A stretch of DNA of 64,000 nt from Sphingomonas sp. SCN 67-18 (GCF_001724715.1 NZ_MEFG01000027.1:2914-66913), one strand, 5' to 3'; shown: positions 40,834 to 49,604, numbered from the stretch's first letter. Numbers and translations: made by a program. Notes: generated by a model from the sequence alone, not told the origin.

Positions 40834-42819
40834 TCAGGAAATCGACGGCCCGTTTCGCTGCCGCCCGAGGGTCCAGCTAACGGTCTCGCCGCGCAGGATG
40901 CCGGACACTGGTTTTCCCCGATGCCGTTCGAGTGCGGCGCGCCACGGCACGAGCGTAAATTCCTTCGACTTCTCGATGAGCGCGAACCGGCCGCTGGCGA
41001 GGTCGACGGAGCGGCGATAGATGCCGCTGACGCGATCGCCCGCCGCGGCCTTGGCGAAAGGGAGCCCCAGCTCGCGCTCCATCTCAGCGGCGACGCGGCG
41101 CAGCTCGCGCCGTTCAAGGTCCTCGAGCATCCCCGGACGATAGGCGATCCGCCCATCCGATTCCTGGGCCAGTCCTTGCGCGATCAGCCATTGCCTTCGG
41201 CGATCCTGTGCCACCCGCACCTCATGCCCGAACCCCGCATCGCGCAGCGGCTCGGGTTGGGCTGCGACCAATGCCCGGTCGAGCCAGGTCGCTGCCTCGG
41301 CCTCGATCAGGGTTTCGAGCGGCCGCGCCGACAGTGCCGTCACCGATACCGGCCGGTCCTTCGCGCGGAGGGCCTCATAGGCGGCGGCCTTGTCGAGGTG
41401 ATCGGGGGCGATGACCCAGCTCCCGTCGGGCTCGCGTGCGACCGCGCCGGTCAGACGCCTCATGGCTTCGAGGCGACGGACATGGGTCTCCGCGAACGTC
41501 AGGCTAGCGGCGGGATCGTACCGGAGATGGGCATCGACATGGTAGCGCCCGCCATTGGCCCCGGCGACCGCGACGACGGTGCGATCGACCTCGCGAATAT
41601 CGGTTGAAGCAGGCTCAATCCGCACGATTGCGCCATCGGCAAACGCATCGACGGCCTCACCCTTCCCGATGTCGACATAATGGGTGCGGCCGTCGGTCGC
41701 CTCGACAAGAAGGTAATGACGATCGTTGAACTCGTCAGAAAGACCGCGTTCCAGCACCCTTCCCGTGATCGGCAGAGCATCGCGCGCGGCCGGATCGTAG
41801 ATGGCCAGGTCGGTGAGCGCCAAGGCGCTTCCCCGCACCGCAAAAGCGCGCTGCATAGTACGGATGATGTCACCGCGTTCCCCCATGCGCCGCAGTGTCC
41901 GGTCAAGGTCGGGAGCGAGCCGGAAGCGGCTGGCGCCGATCGGTTCGGCCAAACCCAGGCGCGACAGCTTGGCAAGCCGCCGCGTGCGCAGCGCCTGGTC
42001 AAAGGCGTTGCGACCATCAATCGCCACCACCCGATCGGCGTCGGCGCCCTTGAGCAAGGCTCGGTCGATCGAGGTCAACCGCTCCTGCTCCACTTCGGCG
42101 CGCAGGGTCTGTTCGATTTCGCGATGCGTGCGCGGGCCGAGGTCGAGGTCCACCAATTCGGCGGCACGCTCGCGAAGGCCGGTGGTCATATAGTCGCGGG
42201 CGATGACGAGGTCGGCGCCACGATCGTCCCTCCCGCGCACGATGATATGGGTGTGCGGATTGCCCGTGTTGAAATGGTCGACCGCCACCCAGTCGAGCCT
42301 CGTCCCGAGATCCTCTTCGAGTCGGCCCATCAGCCGCCGGGTGAGGGGTTTGAGGTCCTCATATTGGTCGCCATCCTCGGGCGAGACGATGAAGCGGAAC
42401 TGATGGCGATCGCCTGTCCCGCGCGCGCCAAACGCCTTGCCGTCGACGGCATCGGCCTCGCGGCCGTAGAGCGTGCCGCGTTCGCCCTCGCGTGTGGTGC
42501 CGTCACGTTGGAGATAGCGCAGGTGCGCCGCGGCGGCCGACGCGCCCTTGCCGGCGAGCTTGACGATGCTGGCCTTGACGATGACCCGACGCCGGCTCGA
42601 AGCCATATGGCCGCCACGGCTGGCGAGCACGCGCCCGACGCCCGCCCCGCGCCCGATCCGGCTGCCGGTGAAGCCGGCCTTGGCAGGTCCCTGCCGTGCC
42701 TTGCCGCCGCGCGCGAGATTGGCGGCAGCGAGCACGCGGCTCAGGTAGCGCCGGGCGCGCTTGCCGCCCTGCTGGCGCTGGCGCCCGAGGCGCGGTTCGA
42801 AGCGGTCGTCGTCGGCCAT
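40834..42819 (-). CDS. VirD2/TraI-type conjugative relaxase (DUF3363 family)
   Basis: This 661-residue relaxase nicks the transfer origin and pilots the DNA strand to the coupling protein. The N-terminal basic arm (RLGRQRQQGGKRARRYL) precedes the relaxase domain. The histidine triad motif HFNTGNPHTHIIVRG lies near residues 180-194, and a later region has AIDGRNAFDQALRTRR. The C-terminal half corresponds to the DUF3363 extension (VSGILRGETVSWTLGRQRNG at the end). ATG 42819 is chosen because the basic arm starts there; an open extension to 42927 has a different character. It belongs with traG/trb of the left part and is split from them by the cargo. Confidence 0.92.
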   Translation of the reverse strand: MADDDRFEPRLGRQRQQGGKRARRYLSRVLAAANLARGGKARQGPAKAGFTGSRIGRGAGVGRVLASRGGHMASSRRRVIVKASIVKLAGKGASAAAAHLRYLQRDGTTREGERGTLYGREADAVDGKAFGARGTGDRHQFRFIVSPEDGDQYEDLKPLTRRLMGRLEEDLGTRLDWVAVDHFNTGNPHTHIIVRGRDDRGADLVIARDYMTTGLRERAAELVDLDLGPRTHREIEQTLRAEVEQERLTSIDRALLKGADADRVVAIDGRNAFDQALRTRRLAKLSRLGLAEPIGASRFRLAPDLDRTLRRMGERGDIIRTMQRAFAVRGSALALTDLAIYDPAARDALPITGRVLERGLSDEFNDRHYLLVEATDGRTHYVDIGKGEAVDAFADGAIVRIEPASTDIREVDRTVVAVAGANGGRYHVDAHLRYDPAASLTFAETHVRRLEAMRRLTGAVAREPDGSWVIAPDHLDKAAAYEALRAKDRPVSVTALSARPLETLIEAEAATWLDRALVAAQPEPLRDAGFGHEVRVAQDRRRQWLIAQGLAQESDGRIAYRPGMLEDLERRELRRVAAEMERELGLPFAKAAAGDRVSGIYRRSVDLASGRFALIEKSKEFTLVPWRAALERHRGKPVSGILRGETVSWTLGRQRNGPSIS

Positions 42820-43185
42820 GATCCTGTTTCCGGGGCTTGTACGGGCGAGCATGACGCGCTCCGGGAGACATGAAAACCGGTGCCGCGGGAAGCGGTGGAA
42901 TTCCGTCGATATCGAGCGCAACGGCACTGGCCCGAAGAGGACAGTGCTGGGAAAGAATCGGAAAAACGATGTGCAGACAATCGCTTATGACACCATCAGT
43001 GCCATAGCTTTTATCTTGCCTTCCGCCCCTTTTCCGCCTGTCCCCTTCCCTGCCCTCGATCGCCTTGTCCGCCTCAAGCCTTGCGCGACCCGGCGCGCTG
43101 ACGCCTATGCCGAGCCGTCGAGGCAAAAAGAAAGGGAGCGACGCCTGCCCGGCGCCGCCCCCCGATCACACCATGTGGTCCGCGA
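42820..43185. other. 366-bp gap upstream of the relaxase, possible transfer origin region
   Basis: No gene is supported here. Bases 42940-43020 are noticeably richer in A+T than the surroundings and hold short imperfect inverted repeats (GCTTATG ... CATAGC at about 42985-43010). A promoter for the relaxase gene and perhaps the oriT are expected in this position in such elements, but I cannot identify a nick site. Confidence 0.35.
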
Positions 43186-43545
43186 TCATGCTGCCATCAC
43201 GAACGCCGCTTCAGCCCGGCTTTCGCATTCGAACGCGCGCAGTCCCGTCATGTCATGGACCGCGCCCTCGCCATCGACCAGGGCAATTCCTGAGAACCAG
43301 CGTCCTGCGAGAAAGCCCTTGATCGCGACCCGATCGAGCGCCCCCTCGTCGTCATCGAGGCTCTCATGGCTTCCGAGATACCGCTCCCTGACACGCGCCT
43401 CCCAGTGGAAATCGGCGCGCTCGCTGGCCAGGAAATGCGCCGCCAAATCCTCGATTCCGGCGTTCCCAAACGCTTCCTCGAGGCCCGCAACCAGAGCCCG
43501 ATAAGGATCATGCCGAGCGTGCCCGACGGCCGAATATCCAGTCAT
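43186..43545 (-). CDS. Accessory protein of unknown function next to relaxase
   Basis: This 119-residue soluble acidic protein starts MTGYSAVGHARHDPYRALVAGLEEAF and continues with FHWEARVRERYLGSHES and RWFSGIALVDGEGAVHDMTGL. I do not recognise a domain. It is upstream of the relaxase on the same strand with a GGAGG site about eight bases before the start. Its length, clean composition and place suggest a conserved accessory gene of the mobile element. No function is assigned. Confidence 0.6.
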   Translation of the reverse strand: MTGYSAVGHARHDPYRALVAGLEEAFGNAGIEDLAAHFLASERADFHWEARVRERYLGSHESLDDDEGALDRVAIKGFLAGRWFSGIALVDGEGAVHDMTGLRAFECESRAEAAFVMAA

Positions 43546-43984
43546 ATAAGCCTCCTTCGCTTGCGTCCCCGATCCTGGGAACAGAAGTCCGAAGGACGGG
43601 CGGCGGGACGGCTGTCAGGGCCGCGCCGGCGCAGCGGGCGCGCCGCGTCAGCGGCGGCGGAGGAGCCGATTTGCGCAGCAAATTGGAGGGGCCGCCGGCC
43701 TTGCACAGGCGGCCCGGCGGCCGTCATGCTGGGCCTTGCCGAGACGAGCCCCTCCCACCGCCGGTGGACATAGGGCGGCCTGCGATTACCACCCGGTTCA
43801 GCGCATTCAGCGGTCGCTGAGCGGCACGAACAGCATCGATCGATCGGGTTTGGGTGGGCTGGGCGTCGCCCGGGCAACTCCTGTCCCCGGCGCCGCTCCG
43901 GCACCGGCGGGCGTGGACCGTCGAACCACGAACAGCGCGGGCGACGACGCCTCTGGGGGTCCGCTCGACGCGGCGCTCGCGGCA
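43546..43984. other. 439-bp GC-rich stretch without a supported gene
   Basis: Several overlapping frames are open because of the high GC content, none with a recognisable motif or plausible amino-acid composition (Arg/Pro/Ala-rich on both strands). It is best seen as noncoding or decayed DNA between the accessory gene and a LysR remnant. Confidence 0.4.
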
Positions 43985-44147
43985 TCAGCGATCTTCAGCA
44001 GATAGGCGCGGGTCAAGGGCGGGCAGCACGGGGCGGAGACGCGGATCGGCTAGGCCGACCGGACGCTGAACGACGACAATGCCGAGGCCGGCGCGGGCAA
44101 GGGCAAGCTGCGCCGGGTGACTGTCTGGCTGGATTGATGTCTGCCAG
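43985..44147 (-). pseudogene. LysR-family regulator, C-terminal remnant
   Basis: This minus-strand frame encodes about 50 residues typical of the end of a LysR substrate-binding domain: PDSHPAQLALARAGLGIVVVQ, then RPVGLADPRLRPVLPAL and a stop at 43985. There is no upstream DNA-binding part. LysR genes are often near the relaxase or traG in related elements, so this looks like a backbone gene cut when the MerR/transporter module at 44283-47403 was acquired. It is called from family pattern by eye only. Confidence 0.5.
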
Positions 44148-44282
44148 TGATGCACCGGCATTGCTGAGCTGCTTCCGATCTACGCCCACACGGACACTCC
44201 CGCCGCTGTGTGGGCATCGGCATGCCAACCGGATACATCTTTTCACGATCGCGCGCGCCATCATGTGAGCCGGCGGTGGCCG

Positions 44283-44687
44283 CTATCGGTCGTCGCTCGG
44301 TCCCAGCGCACCGAGGATACGACAGTCTGCGATCGTGCCGCGGCTGCATTGTTCGAGGAGGCCGGACAATTCACGTCGCAGCGCCAGTAGGTCAGCGATT
44401 TTGCGTTCCACTTCGGCGAGGTGCGTGCGGGCAAGGGCATCGACTGTGGCACAGGGCTGGTCGCGCCGGTCCGCAAGCTCAAGCAGAGCGCGAACCTGAT
44501 CGAGCGGGAATCCGAGATCGCGCGAGCGGCGGATGAAGGAAAGCCGCTCAAGATCCGCCTGCGTGTAAGCGCGATAATTTCCCGTCGTCCTCCCCGGCTT
44601 GGGAAGCAGCCCGATCCGCTCGTAATAGCGCACCGTCTCCACCTTCGTCGCGGTGGCTCTGCCAAGCTCGCCGATCGTCAGTACCAT
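44283..44687 (-). CDS. MerR-family metal-responsive regulator
   Basis: This is a 134-residue MerR-type regulator with the winged helix IGELGRATATKVETVRYYERIGLLP. Cys79, Cys114 and Cys122 (QPCATVD, EQCSRGTIADC) form a three-cysteine metal site as in CadR, PbrR or MerR subfamilies. The tail GTIADCRILGAL is typical of the Cd/Pb/Zn branch. It is divergent from the transporter gene at 44756 across a promoter with a 19-bp spacer. The same box is found before the TonB receptor, so it probably controls both. The metal is not certain. Confidence 0.88.
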   Translation of the reverse strand: MVLTIGELGRATATKVETVRYYERIGLLPKPGRTTGNYRAYTQADLERLSFIRRSRDLGFPLDQVRALLELADRRDQPCATVDALARTHLAEVERKIADLLALRRELSGLLEQCSRGTIADCRILGALGPSDDR

Positions 44688-44691
44688 TCGC

Positions 44692-44722
44692 TTGACCCTA
44701 TAGTTGCTACAGGCCCTATATG
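44692..44722 (+). promoter_or_regulatory. MerR-type promoter of the cation transporter gene
   Basis: The -35 TTGACC (44692-44697) and -10 TATATG (44717-44722) are separated by 19 bp, and the spacer holds the dyad CCTATAGTTGCTACAGG (44697-44713). This is the standard MerR-family architecture. Confidence 0.82.
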
Positions 44723-44755
44723 GGCTGCCGGATCATCCAATGTCGAGGTGACGGC

Positions 44756-45418
44756 ATGGCAGGCGGATGCTGCGGCGGGCAGGAAATAGCCCTGGGACAG
44801 CCAGATGAGCTCATGGACAAAGCGTGGCGGCGCGTGCTGTGGATCGCGCTCGCGATCAACGCAGCGATGTTCTTGGTCGAGATGGCCGCCGGCATCGCAG
44901 CCCACTCGGCGTCGCTGCGCGCCGATGCGCTCGACTTCCTGGGCGATGTGGCCAACTACGCGATCAGCCTGGGCGTGGCGGGCATGGCATTGGTCTGGCG
45001 TGCGCGCGCCGCGTTGGCGAAGGGAGCAACGCTGCTGCTGCTCGGCCTCTGGGTGATCGGCAGCACGGTTTCACTGGCGATCGCTGGAATCCTGCCCGCG
45101 GCGGAGACGATGGGCGCGATCGGCGTACTGGCGCTCGTTGCTAATCTCGCCTGCGCCCTGATGCTCTGGCGGCATCGCAACGGCGACGCCAACCGGCGTT
45201 CAGTCTGGATCTGCTCGCGTAACGACGCGATCGGCAATATCGCCGTGGTGCTGGCGGCGCTGGGCGTGTTCGGCACCGGTACGCTGTGGCCGGACATACT
45301 GGTCGCGGCGATCCTTGCCGGCCTGGCGGTGAGCGGCGGCGTTCAGATCATCGGCCATGCGCGCGCCGAGCTGCTCAGTGTCCGCCGAACCGAACCCGCA
45401 TGCCCCCATTCAGCGTGA
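44756..45418 (+). CDS. Short cation-diffusion-facilitator-like transporter
   Basis: This 220-residue membrane protein has six hydrophobic segments (for example WIALAINAAMFLVEMAAGIA, ATLLLLGLWVIGSTVSLAIAG). The CDF metal site pattern is seen in SASLRADALDFLGDVANYAI, and a second acidic helix is NDAIGNIAVVLAALGVF. The N-terminus has a vicinal cysteine pair (AGGCCGGQ). The cytoplasmic C-terminal domain of full-length CDF proteins is missing; the protein ends soon after the last helix. It probably exports a divalent metal. ATG 44756 is used because the upstream ATG at 44720 lies inside the -10 box. Its 3' end overlaps the TonB receptor gene. Confidence 0.85.
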   Translation: MAGGCCGGQEIALGQPDELMDKAWRRVLWIALAINAAMFLVEMAAGIAAHSASLRADALDFLGDVANYAISLGVAGMALVWRARAALAKGATLLLLGLWVIGSTVSLAIAGILPAAETMGAIGVLALVANLACALMLWRHRNGDANRRSVWICSRNDAIGNIAVVLAALGVFGTGTLWPDILVAAILAGLAVSGGVQIIGHARAELLSVRRTEPACPHSA

Positions 45419-47327
45419 ACCCGTCCAGCGGCGCCCAGGCGTCCACCGTCCATCGGCCATCGGCGGCACGTTCGCGGCGCAGGATCGGATCGTAGCGGGT
45501 CTGGCGCACGTTCAGCAGATTCTCGGCGTTGAGGAACAGGCTGACTTTGCCGAAGCTGATCTCGCCCAGCATGCCCAATTCGACATAGGGCCGGCTCCGC
45601 GTGCGATACGGGTTGTCGTCGAGCGACTGCGGGCCGGTGTAATAGGCCTCGATGCCGATCCGCCCGCGCCCGTGCTTCTCCCACATCGCGACCAGCCCCG
45701 CCGTGTGGCGCGGGGTCAGCGGCACGATCCTGTGCCCAGCACCGGTCGGACGCGGCTCGGTCGCGTCGACATGAACATAGCTTCCGGTGACGGTAACCGG
45801 CCCGCGACGATAGCGAAGCAATAGCTCGGCGCCCTGCGTGCGCGTAATCCCGTCGGCGTTGATCAGGCGCACGCCGGTGCCGCCGCCCGTCTCCTCGAGC
45901 CGCACCGCATCGTGGAGCCGCGACGCGAACAGCGCGATATTGGTCTCGAACGGGCCGAACACATAACCGACGTCGAACGACGCCGTATCGGCAGTCTCCG
46001 CGCGCAACCCCGCCAGCGGCGCCAGCCGCGACAGCCCGGCGGCTTCGATTTCCTCGACGAACGGCGTGGGCGCGTAGAAACCGCGGCCGAGCGAGGCGCG
46101 GATCGTGAGTGCCCCCGGCTTGTAGAGCGCGGAAATGCGCGGGCTGAGCCGCGTGCCATATTCGCTGTGGAAGTCGAGCCGGGCGCTCGTCGCGAGCGTC
46201 AGTTCGTCAAGCGCTTGATGCTCGATCTGCGCGAGAACGCCCGGCACGTCATAGCTGTAGTCGAAGCCGGGAAACGTCTCCGAGCGATAGGTATCGCGCT
46301 GATAGGCAAAACCCGCGAGCCATGTTGTCCCCGCCGAGCCCCCTGCCAGCGACGCCTCGGAGAAGATCGTGCCGTGGCGGTCGTTTTCGAGCACCTCGCC
46401 ATAGCGATGCTTGTGCTTCTGCGTCACGGCCGACGCGCGCAGATGCAGCGTGCCGAGCCCCGCCACCGGCGCTTCAGCGACGATGCCGCCGTCCAGGCGG
46501 CGCGTATTCTGGGTTTCGGGGAAAGGCTGGCCGTCGGGTGCGACGCGCCCCGGCAAGGTGCCCCCTCGCCGATTCTCGTGCATCGTTCCCAACGTTGCGT
46601 ACAGCTTGGCGCCACCAGCACCGCTCCAGAACAGCCGGGGGCGAACGGTCCAGCGGTCATAACCCGACAGGTCGGCCCAGCCGTCTTCGTCGATATCCCG
46701 CCGGCTCTGGCGGTGGACGCCACCGACGATCGACGCGCCCCAATCGCCACCGATCGGCGTCGCCGCATAGGCAGTCAGGTCCTGCCCGTCGCGGCTCGTG
46801 ATATTTGCCAGCAATTCCGCTTCGGGTTCGTCGCCGGGGCGCCGCGAGACCAAGTTGATGACGCCGCCGAGCGCCGAGGGCCCATAGAGCGCGGAGGCCG
46901 CTCCCTTGATGATCTCAACCTGGCCCAGATCGGTCGGCGCGATCTGCAGGAGACCGATCGACGACGCCTGACCGCCATAAAGCGGCAGCCCGTCGGCGAG
47001 CAGCGAGGTATAGCGCCCCTTCATGCCCTGCATACGGATGCTCGACGCTCCCAGCGACGGCGAGGTCACCTGCACGCGCACGCCCCCCGTCTCGGCAACC
47101 AGCATCGAGATGTTGCCGGGGGTCATCATCAGCTTTTCTTCGATCTCCTCGCGGCCGATCACCTCGACCCGGATCGGCTCGTCCTGGACACGGCGGCCCG
47201 TCCGCGTCGCCTGCACGACGATCTCTTCTGCTTCTTCATCCTCCGCTTCCTCGGCGTGAACATCCGGGGCGTACCAGAACGATGTGCACGCCGCGGCCAT
47301 GGCGACGGCATGGAAGCGATGGGACAT
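45375..47327 (-). CDS. TonB-dependent outer-membrane receptor
   Basis: This 650-residue TonB-dependent receptor has a signal peptide (MSHRFHAVAMAAACTSFWYA, cleaved near VHAEEA). A TonB box-like stretch is EEIVVQATRTGRRV. The plug domain contains SIRMQGMKGRYTSLLADGLP and VEIIKGAASALYGPSALGGVINLVS. The 22-strand barrel ends with the expected final strand (GGMRVRFGGH). ATG 47327 is preferred to ATG 47366 because the latter would sit at the promoter start and because the signal peptide begins here. A MerR-type box upstream matches that of the transporter at 44756. The substrate is unknown, probably a metal chelate. Confidence 0.9.
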   Translation of the reverse strand: MSHRFHAVAMAAACTSFWYAPDVHAEEAEDEEAEEIVVQATRTGRRVQDEPIRVEVIGREEIEEKLMMTPGNISMLVAETGGVRVQVTSPSLGASSIRMQGMKGRYTSLLADGLPLYGGQASSIGLLQIAPTDLGQVEIIKGAASALYGPSALGGVINLVSRRPGDEPEAELLANITSRDGQDLTAYAATPIGGDWGASIVGGVHRQSRRDIDEDGWADLSGYDRWTVRPRLFWSGAGGAKLYATLGTMHENRRGGTLPGRVAPDGQPFPETQNTRRLDGGIVAEAPVAGLGTLHLRASAVTQKHKHRYGEVLENDRHGTIFSEASLAGGSAGTTWLAGFAYQRDTYRSETFPGFDYSYDVPGVLAQIEHQALDELTLATSARLDFHSEYGTRLSPRISALYKPGALTIRASLGRGFYAPTPFVEEIEAAGLSRLAPLAGLRAETADTASFDVGYVFGPFETNIALFASRLHDAVRLEETGGGTGVRLINADGITRTQGAELLLRYRRGPVTVTGSYVHVDATEPRPTGAGHRIVPLTPRHTAGLVAMWEKHGRGRIGIEAYYTGPQSLDDNPYRTRSRPYVELGMLGEISFGKVSLFLNAENLLNVRQTRYDPILRRERAADGRWTVDAWAPLDGFTLNGGMRVRFGGH

Positions 47328-47372
47328 ATTTTTGCGGGCGGGGTGAGCGTTGGAGGACGTGATCATCGACGC

Positions 47373-47403
47373 CCCATGCAGCCTATAGCAGGTACAGGGT
47401 CAA
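47373..47403 (-). promoter_or_regulatory. MerR-type box upstream of the TonB receptor
   Basis: Read on the minus strand, TTGACC (47403-47398) is followed by the dyad CCTGTACCTGCTATAGG (47398-47382). The outer arms CCTATAG and TACAGG are the same as in the box at 44697-44713. The -10 at a 19-bp spacing (CATGGG) is weak. The match suggests common control by the MerR protein encoded at 44283-44687. Confidence 0.7.
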
Positions 47404-47629
47404 GCGCATTGATGCGGCACGTTTTCGCGATGACTGCTTATGGGCTTGGCCGGTCGGAAGCAGAACGACCGCTAGCGGCAGCCATCACCCGTGTCCTTAG
47501 CCGGCAACAGCCCATCAGTCAGCGGAATCGGGAATTTTGGTCCGCCTGCATCCAAGGGCGTACGAGGGCGGATATTTGACGGATATTTGATGAATCGGGG
47601 TCGCATGACAGCTAACCCCTTGATATTAT

Positions 47630-47673
47630 TGGTGACCCCTACGGGAATCGAACCCGTGTTTCAGCCGTGAAAG
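47630..47673 (-). repeat. 3' fragment of tRNA-Glu, probable attachment site
   Basis: On the minus strand these 44 bases read as the anticodon loop with anticodon TTC (CTTTCAC), variable loop, T arm (CGGGTTCGATTCCCG), the 3' acceptor strand and CCA of a tRNA-Glu. The 5' half is absent: bases above 47673 cannot pair as D arm or acceptor. Such 3' ends are left by tyrosine recombinases at element boundaries. Because the missing half should be at higher coordinates, DNA to the right of 47673 would be element-derived at this junction. Confidence 0.7.
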
Positions 47674-48212
47674 CGCGGATCGCACTGTCTCGACGGTCGC
47701 CGGCGAGCAAGACGGCTTTTTATGACCAACTTTATGACGAAGCCAGAATATCTGAAAACTTTCGTTTGATTTCAACGGTCCGGGGCGGACTCCGTCTCCG
47801 CCAAATACCATTGATTTCATTGGATTTTTTCCGAAATCCGACCTCCCGGCCAACATCACTGCCATCATAAAGACCGGCGATTGAAGCCCATGCGGCTGAC
47901 CCCGCGACCGTGACCGGGTAAGCCCCGGGGCTCGGGCATCTTCATACCTTCAATCACGATACAGGACGGGGTCAACGGTGGTTTGGGCGGTTTCGGGGTG
48001 CGCCGGAGCGCGAGATAGCCAATGACCAACGCGGCCACGGCATGGGAAGCCCGGCGAGGGTGACAAGGAAAGAGGCGAGTTCCAACACGGTAATCTCCAT
48101 TGTGGATGACCTCACCGGGTTGGCTCATTGCTGGTGAATTGCACCGGCTTTAGGTTGCCCCACAGAGAGCCGCACCCGAATCGCGCCGGGTGGCGGCTGG
48201 GCACGGGGGCAC
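47674..48212. other. Junction region with little coding support
   Basis: This 539-bp stretch follows the tRNA fragment. It is lower in GC near 47690-47860, where no gene is supported, and then holds a possible frameshifted small membrane protein (47865-48100, listed separately). No integrase gene is visible in it. Confidence 0.4.
47865..48100 (-). pseudogene. Possible frameshifted small membrane protein
   Basis: From ATG 48100 (after CACAATGG-type context) the minus strand encodes MEITVLELASFLVTLAGLPM. A one-base shift near 48040 continues it as AVAALVIGYLALRRTPKPPKP to a stop at 47865. Together these would form one membrane helix with a basic, proline-rich tail, a pattern seen in small phage or plasmid proteins. 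Without the shift each piece is meaningless. It could be a real frameshift, programmed or decayed. Confidence 0.3.
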
Positions 48213-49178
48213 ATGACAGAAGCACAAGCAATTTCCGCGTTTGCGGATTTAGCCTTCCCTTACTCGGAAGAGCGGTTTGCCGAGGTTAAGAAACAGGGGC
48301 TCAAGATGGCCCACTACACTACGGCCGAAAACGCCGCGCTCATCCTTAAGAACCAATCACTATGGTTGCGAAGTGCGGCCATGATGAACGACTTTTCCGA
48401 AGTCGCTCACGGGTCATTTTGCCTAGTTCAATCGCTGCAAGCCGGGCTTGGGCAAAGATTGGCAACCGCGCTGGACACGGTGCATCCCGGTTTATGGAAG
48501 GCCGTAGCCGAATGGATTGCGGGGTTGGAGACACATACCCGCCATCATACCTATCTTATCTCGCTGTCCGCCCATCATCCCGAGAACATGCTTGGAAGGC
48601 TCTCAATGTGGCGGGCTTATGGGGGAGCGACCTCGGGCGTTGCCATCATCCTCAACAACGAACCGTTCTGGCATGGCAGCGACCAGCTTGGAGCATATTC
48701 AAGCCCCGTCTTATACGGTGGGGTTGAAGAGTTTTCGCGGGAGTTGGACCGCGTTATCCAGAATATAGAACAGAATCAAGAGTTACTTAAGCGGGTTCCA
48801 TTCGAAAATGCCAAATCAACTATCTTCAACTCATTGCAATATTCCATTTTATCAACAAAACACCCGGCCTTTGAGGAAGAACAAGAGTGGCGAGTTATCC
48901 ACTCACCTCTAACGGATGCCTCCGCTTTCATTCCCACAAAGGTCCAGACGATAAGAGGGATTCCGCAAATGATTTGCGAGATACCTTTGAGGGATCGGCC
49001 CGGATTGAACATGCCTTGGCTAAATCTTGACAAGCTTCTGGACCGGGTAATCATCGGGCCGTGCGTATATCCCCAACAGGTCGCGTGGGGCTTCCGCGAG
49101 ATTTTACGGGAGATTGGCATATCCAACCCGGATGAGCGGATTACCGTCGCGCCAATTCCGTTGCGTCAACAAGGCTGA
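48213..49178 (+). CDS. DUF2971 family protein
   Basis: This 321-residue soluble protein has the DUF2971 pattern: an N-terminal HYTTAENAALILKNQSLWLRSAAMMNDFSE motif, then LISLSAHHPENMLGRLSMWRAYG, and EEQEWRVIH in the C-terminal part. The sequence is lower in GC than its neighbours, in line with recent transfer. Proteins of this family are common on mobile elements and in defence neighbourhoods, but their activity is not established. The ATG at 48213 has a weak ribosome-binding site. It lies just inside the probable tRNA-Glu attachment scar. Confidence 0.85.
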   Translation: MTEAQAISAFADLAFPYSEERFAEVKKQGLKMAHYTTAENAALILKNQSLWLRSAAMMNDFSEVAHGSFCLVQSLQAGLGQRLATALDTVHPGLWKAVAEWIAGLETHTRHHTYLISLSAHHPENMLGRLSMWRAYGGATSGVAIILNNEPFWHGSDQLGAYSSPVLYGGVEEFSRELDRVIQNIEQNQELLKRVPFENAKSTIFNSLQYSILSTKHPAFEEEQEWRVIHSPLTDASAFIPTKVQTIRGIPQMICEIPLRDRPGLNMPWLNLDKLLDRVIIGPCVYPQQVAWGFREILREIGISNPDERITVAPIPLRQQG

Positions 49179-49414
49179 GAACCGGCCGGTATACGGGCTT
49201 TCAGCTTGGGATATATCCGCTTGTATGCGTCATCCGGCTCAAGCTCGGGGGACGGGTCAATGGCGCCGATGGCATCCAATATCGCGGCCCGGCGCGTCAT
49301 GCCCTTGGCAACCCGCCTTTCGGCATGGGCAATGACGGCCTCATCCAGCGGATACTTGGGAGCCCGAGGCCAACTCGGAACCGGGACGCCAATGTCATAT
49401 TCAAACCCGGCCAT
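49166..49414 (-). CDS. Small hypothetical protein
   Basis: This is an 82-residue protein, MAGFEYDIGVPVPSWPRAPKYPLDEAVI then ERRVAKGMTRRAAILDAIGAI, with GGGGAG before its ATG. It has no recognised domain. It converges with and overlaps the 3' end of the DUF2971 gene by 13 bp. The AHAERRVAKGMTRRAAILDAI helix could belong to a small DNA-binding or cargo protein, but the evidence is thin. Confidence 0.45.
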   Translation of the reverse strand: MAGFEYDIGVPVPSWPRAPKYPLDEAVIAHAERRVAKGMTRRAAILDAIGAIDPSPELEPDDAYKRIYPKLKARIPAGSQPC

Positions 49415-49604
49415 GCCGATGCACTCCCCACATTCATCAAAAAGAACCCCGGCCGGAAAAGGAACGGGAATCGACCGGGGCTAATGTCTACGACGTGCAG
49501 AGACGCGATCGAGCCCCGGTGCGGCTGATGCGGCCGCGTTTTCCGCGATCAGTTGCTCACGGCCCGCCTGAATTGCGGACACGTCGTTCCCGCCCCTCTT
49601 CTCC

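Noticed and set aside
40705-41607. 300-codon plus-strand frame after merR
   Set aside because: Most of it is antisense to the relaxase and there is no family motif.
42814-42830. RP4-like nic site (ATCCTG) at the relaxase start
   Set aside because: The six-base match is too short, the preceding base does not fit the consensus, and it overlaps the start codon. Another copy occurs at random within the relaxase gene.
42820-42927. N-terminal extension of the relaxase
   Set aside because: The composition differs from relaxase arms; the basic arm and expected start are at 42819.
47630-47705. Complete tRNA gene
   Set aside because: Only the 3' half is present; the sequence above 47673 cannot form the D arm or 5' acceptor strand.
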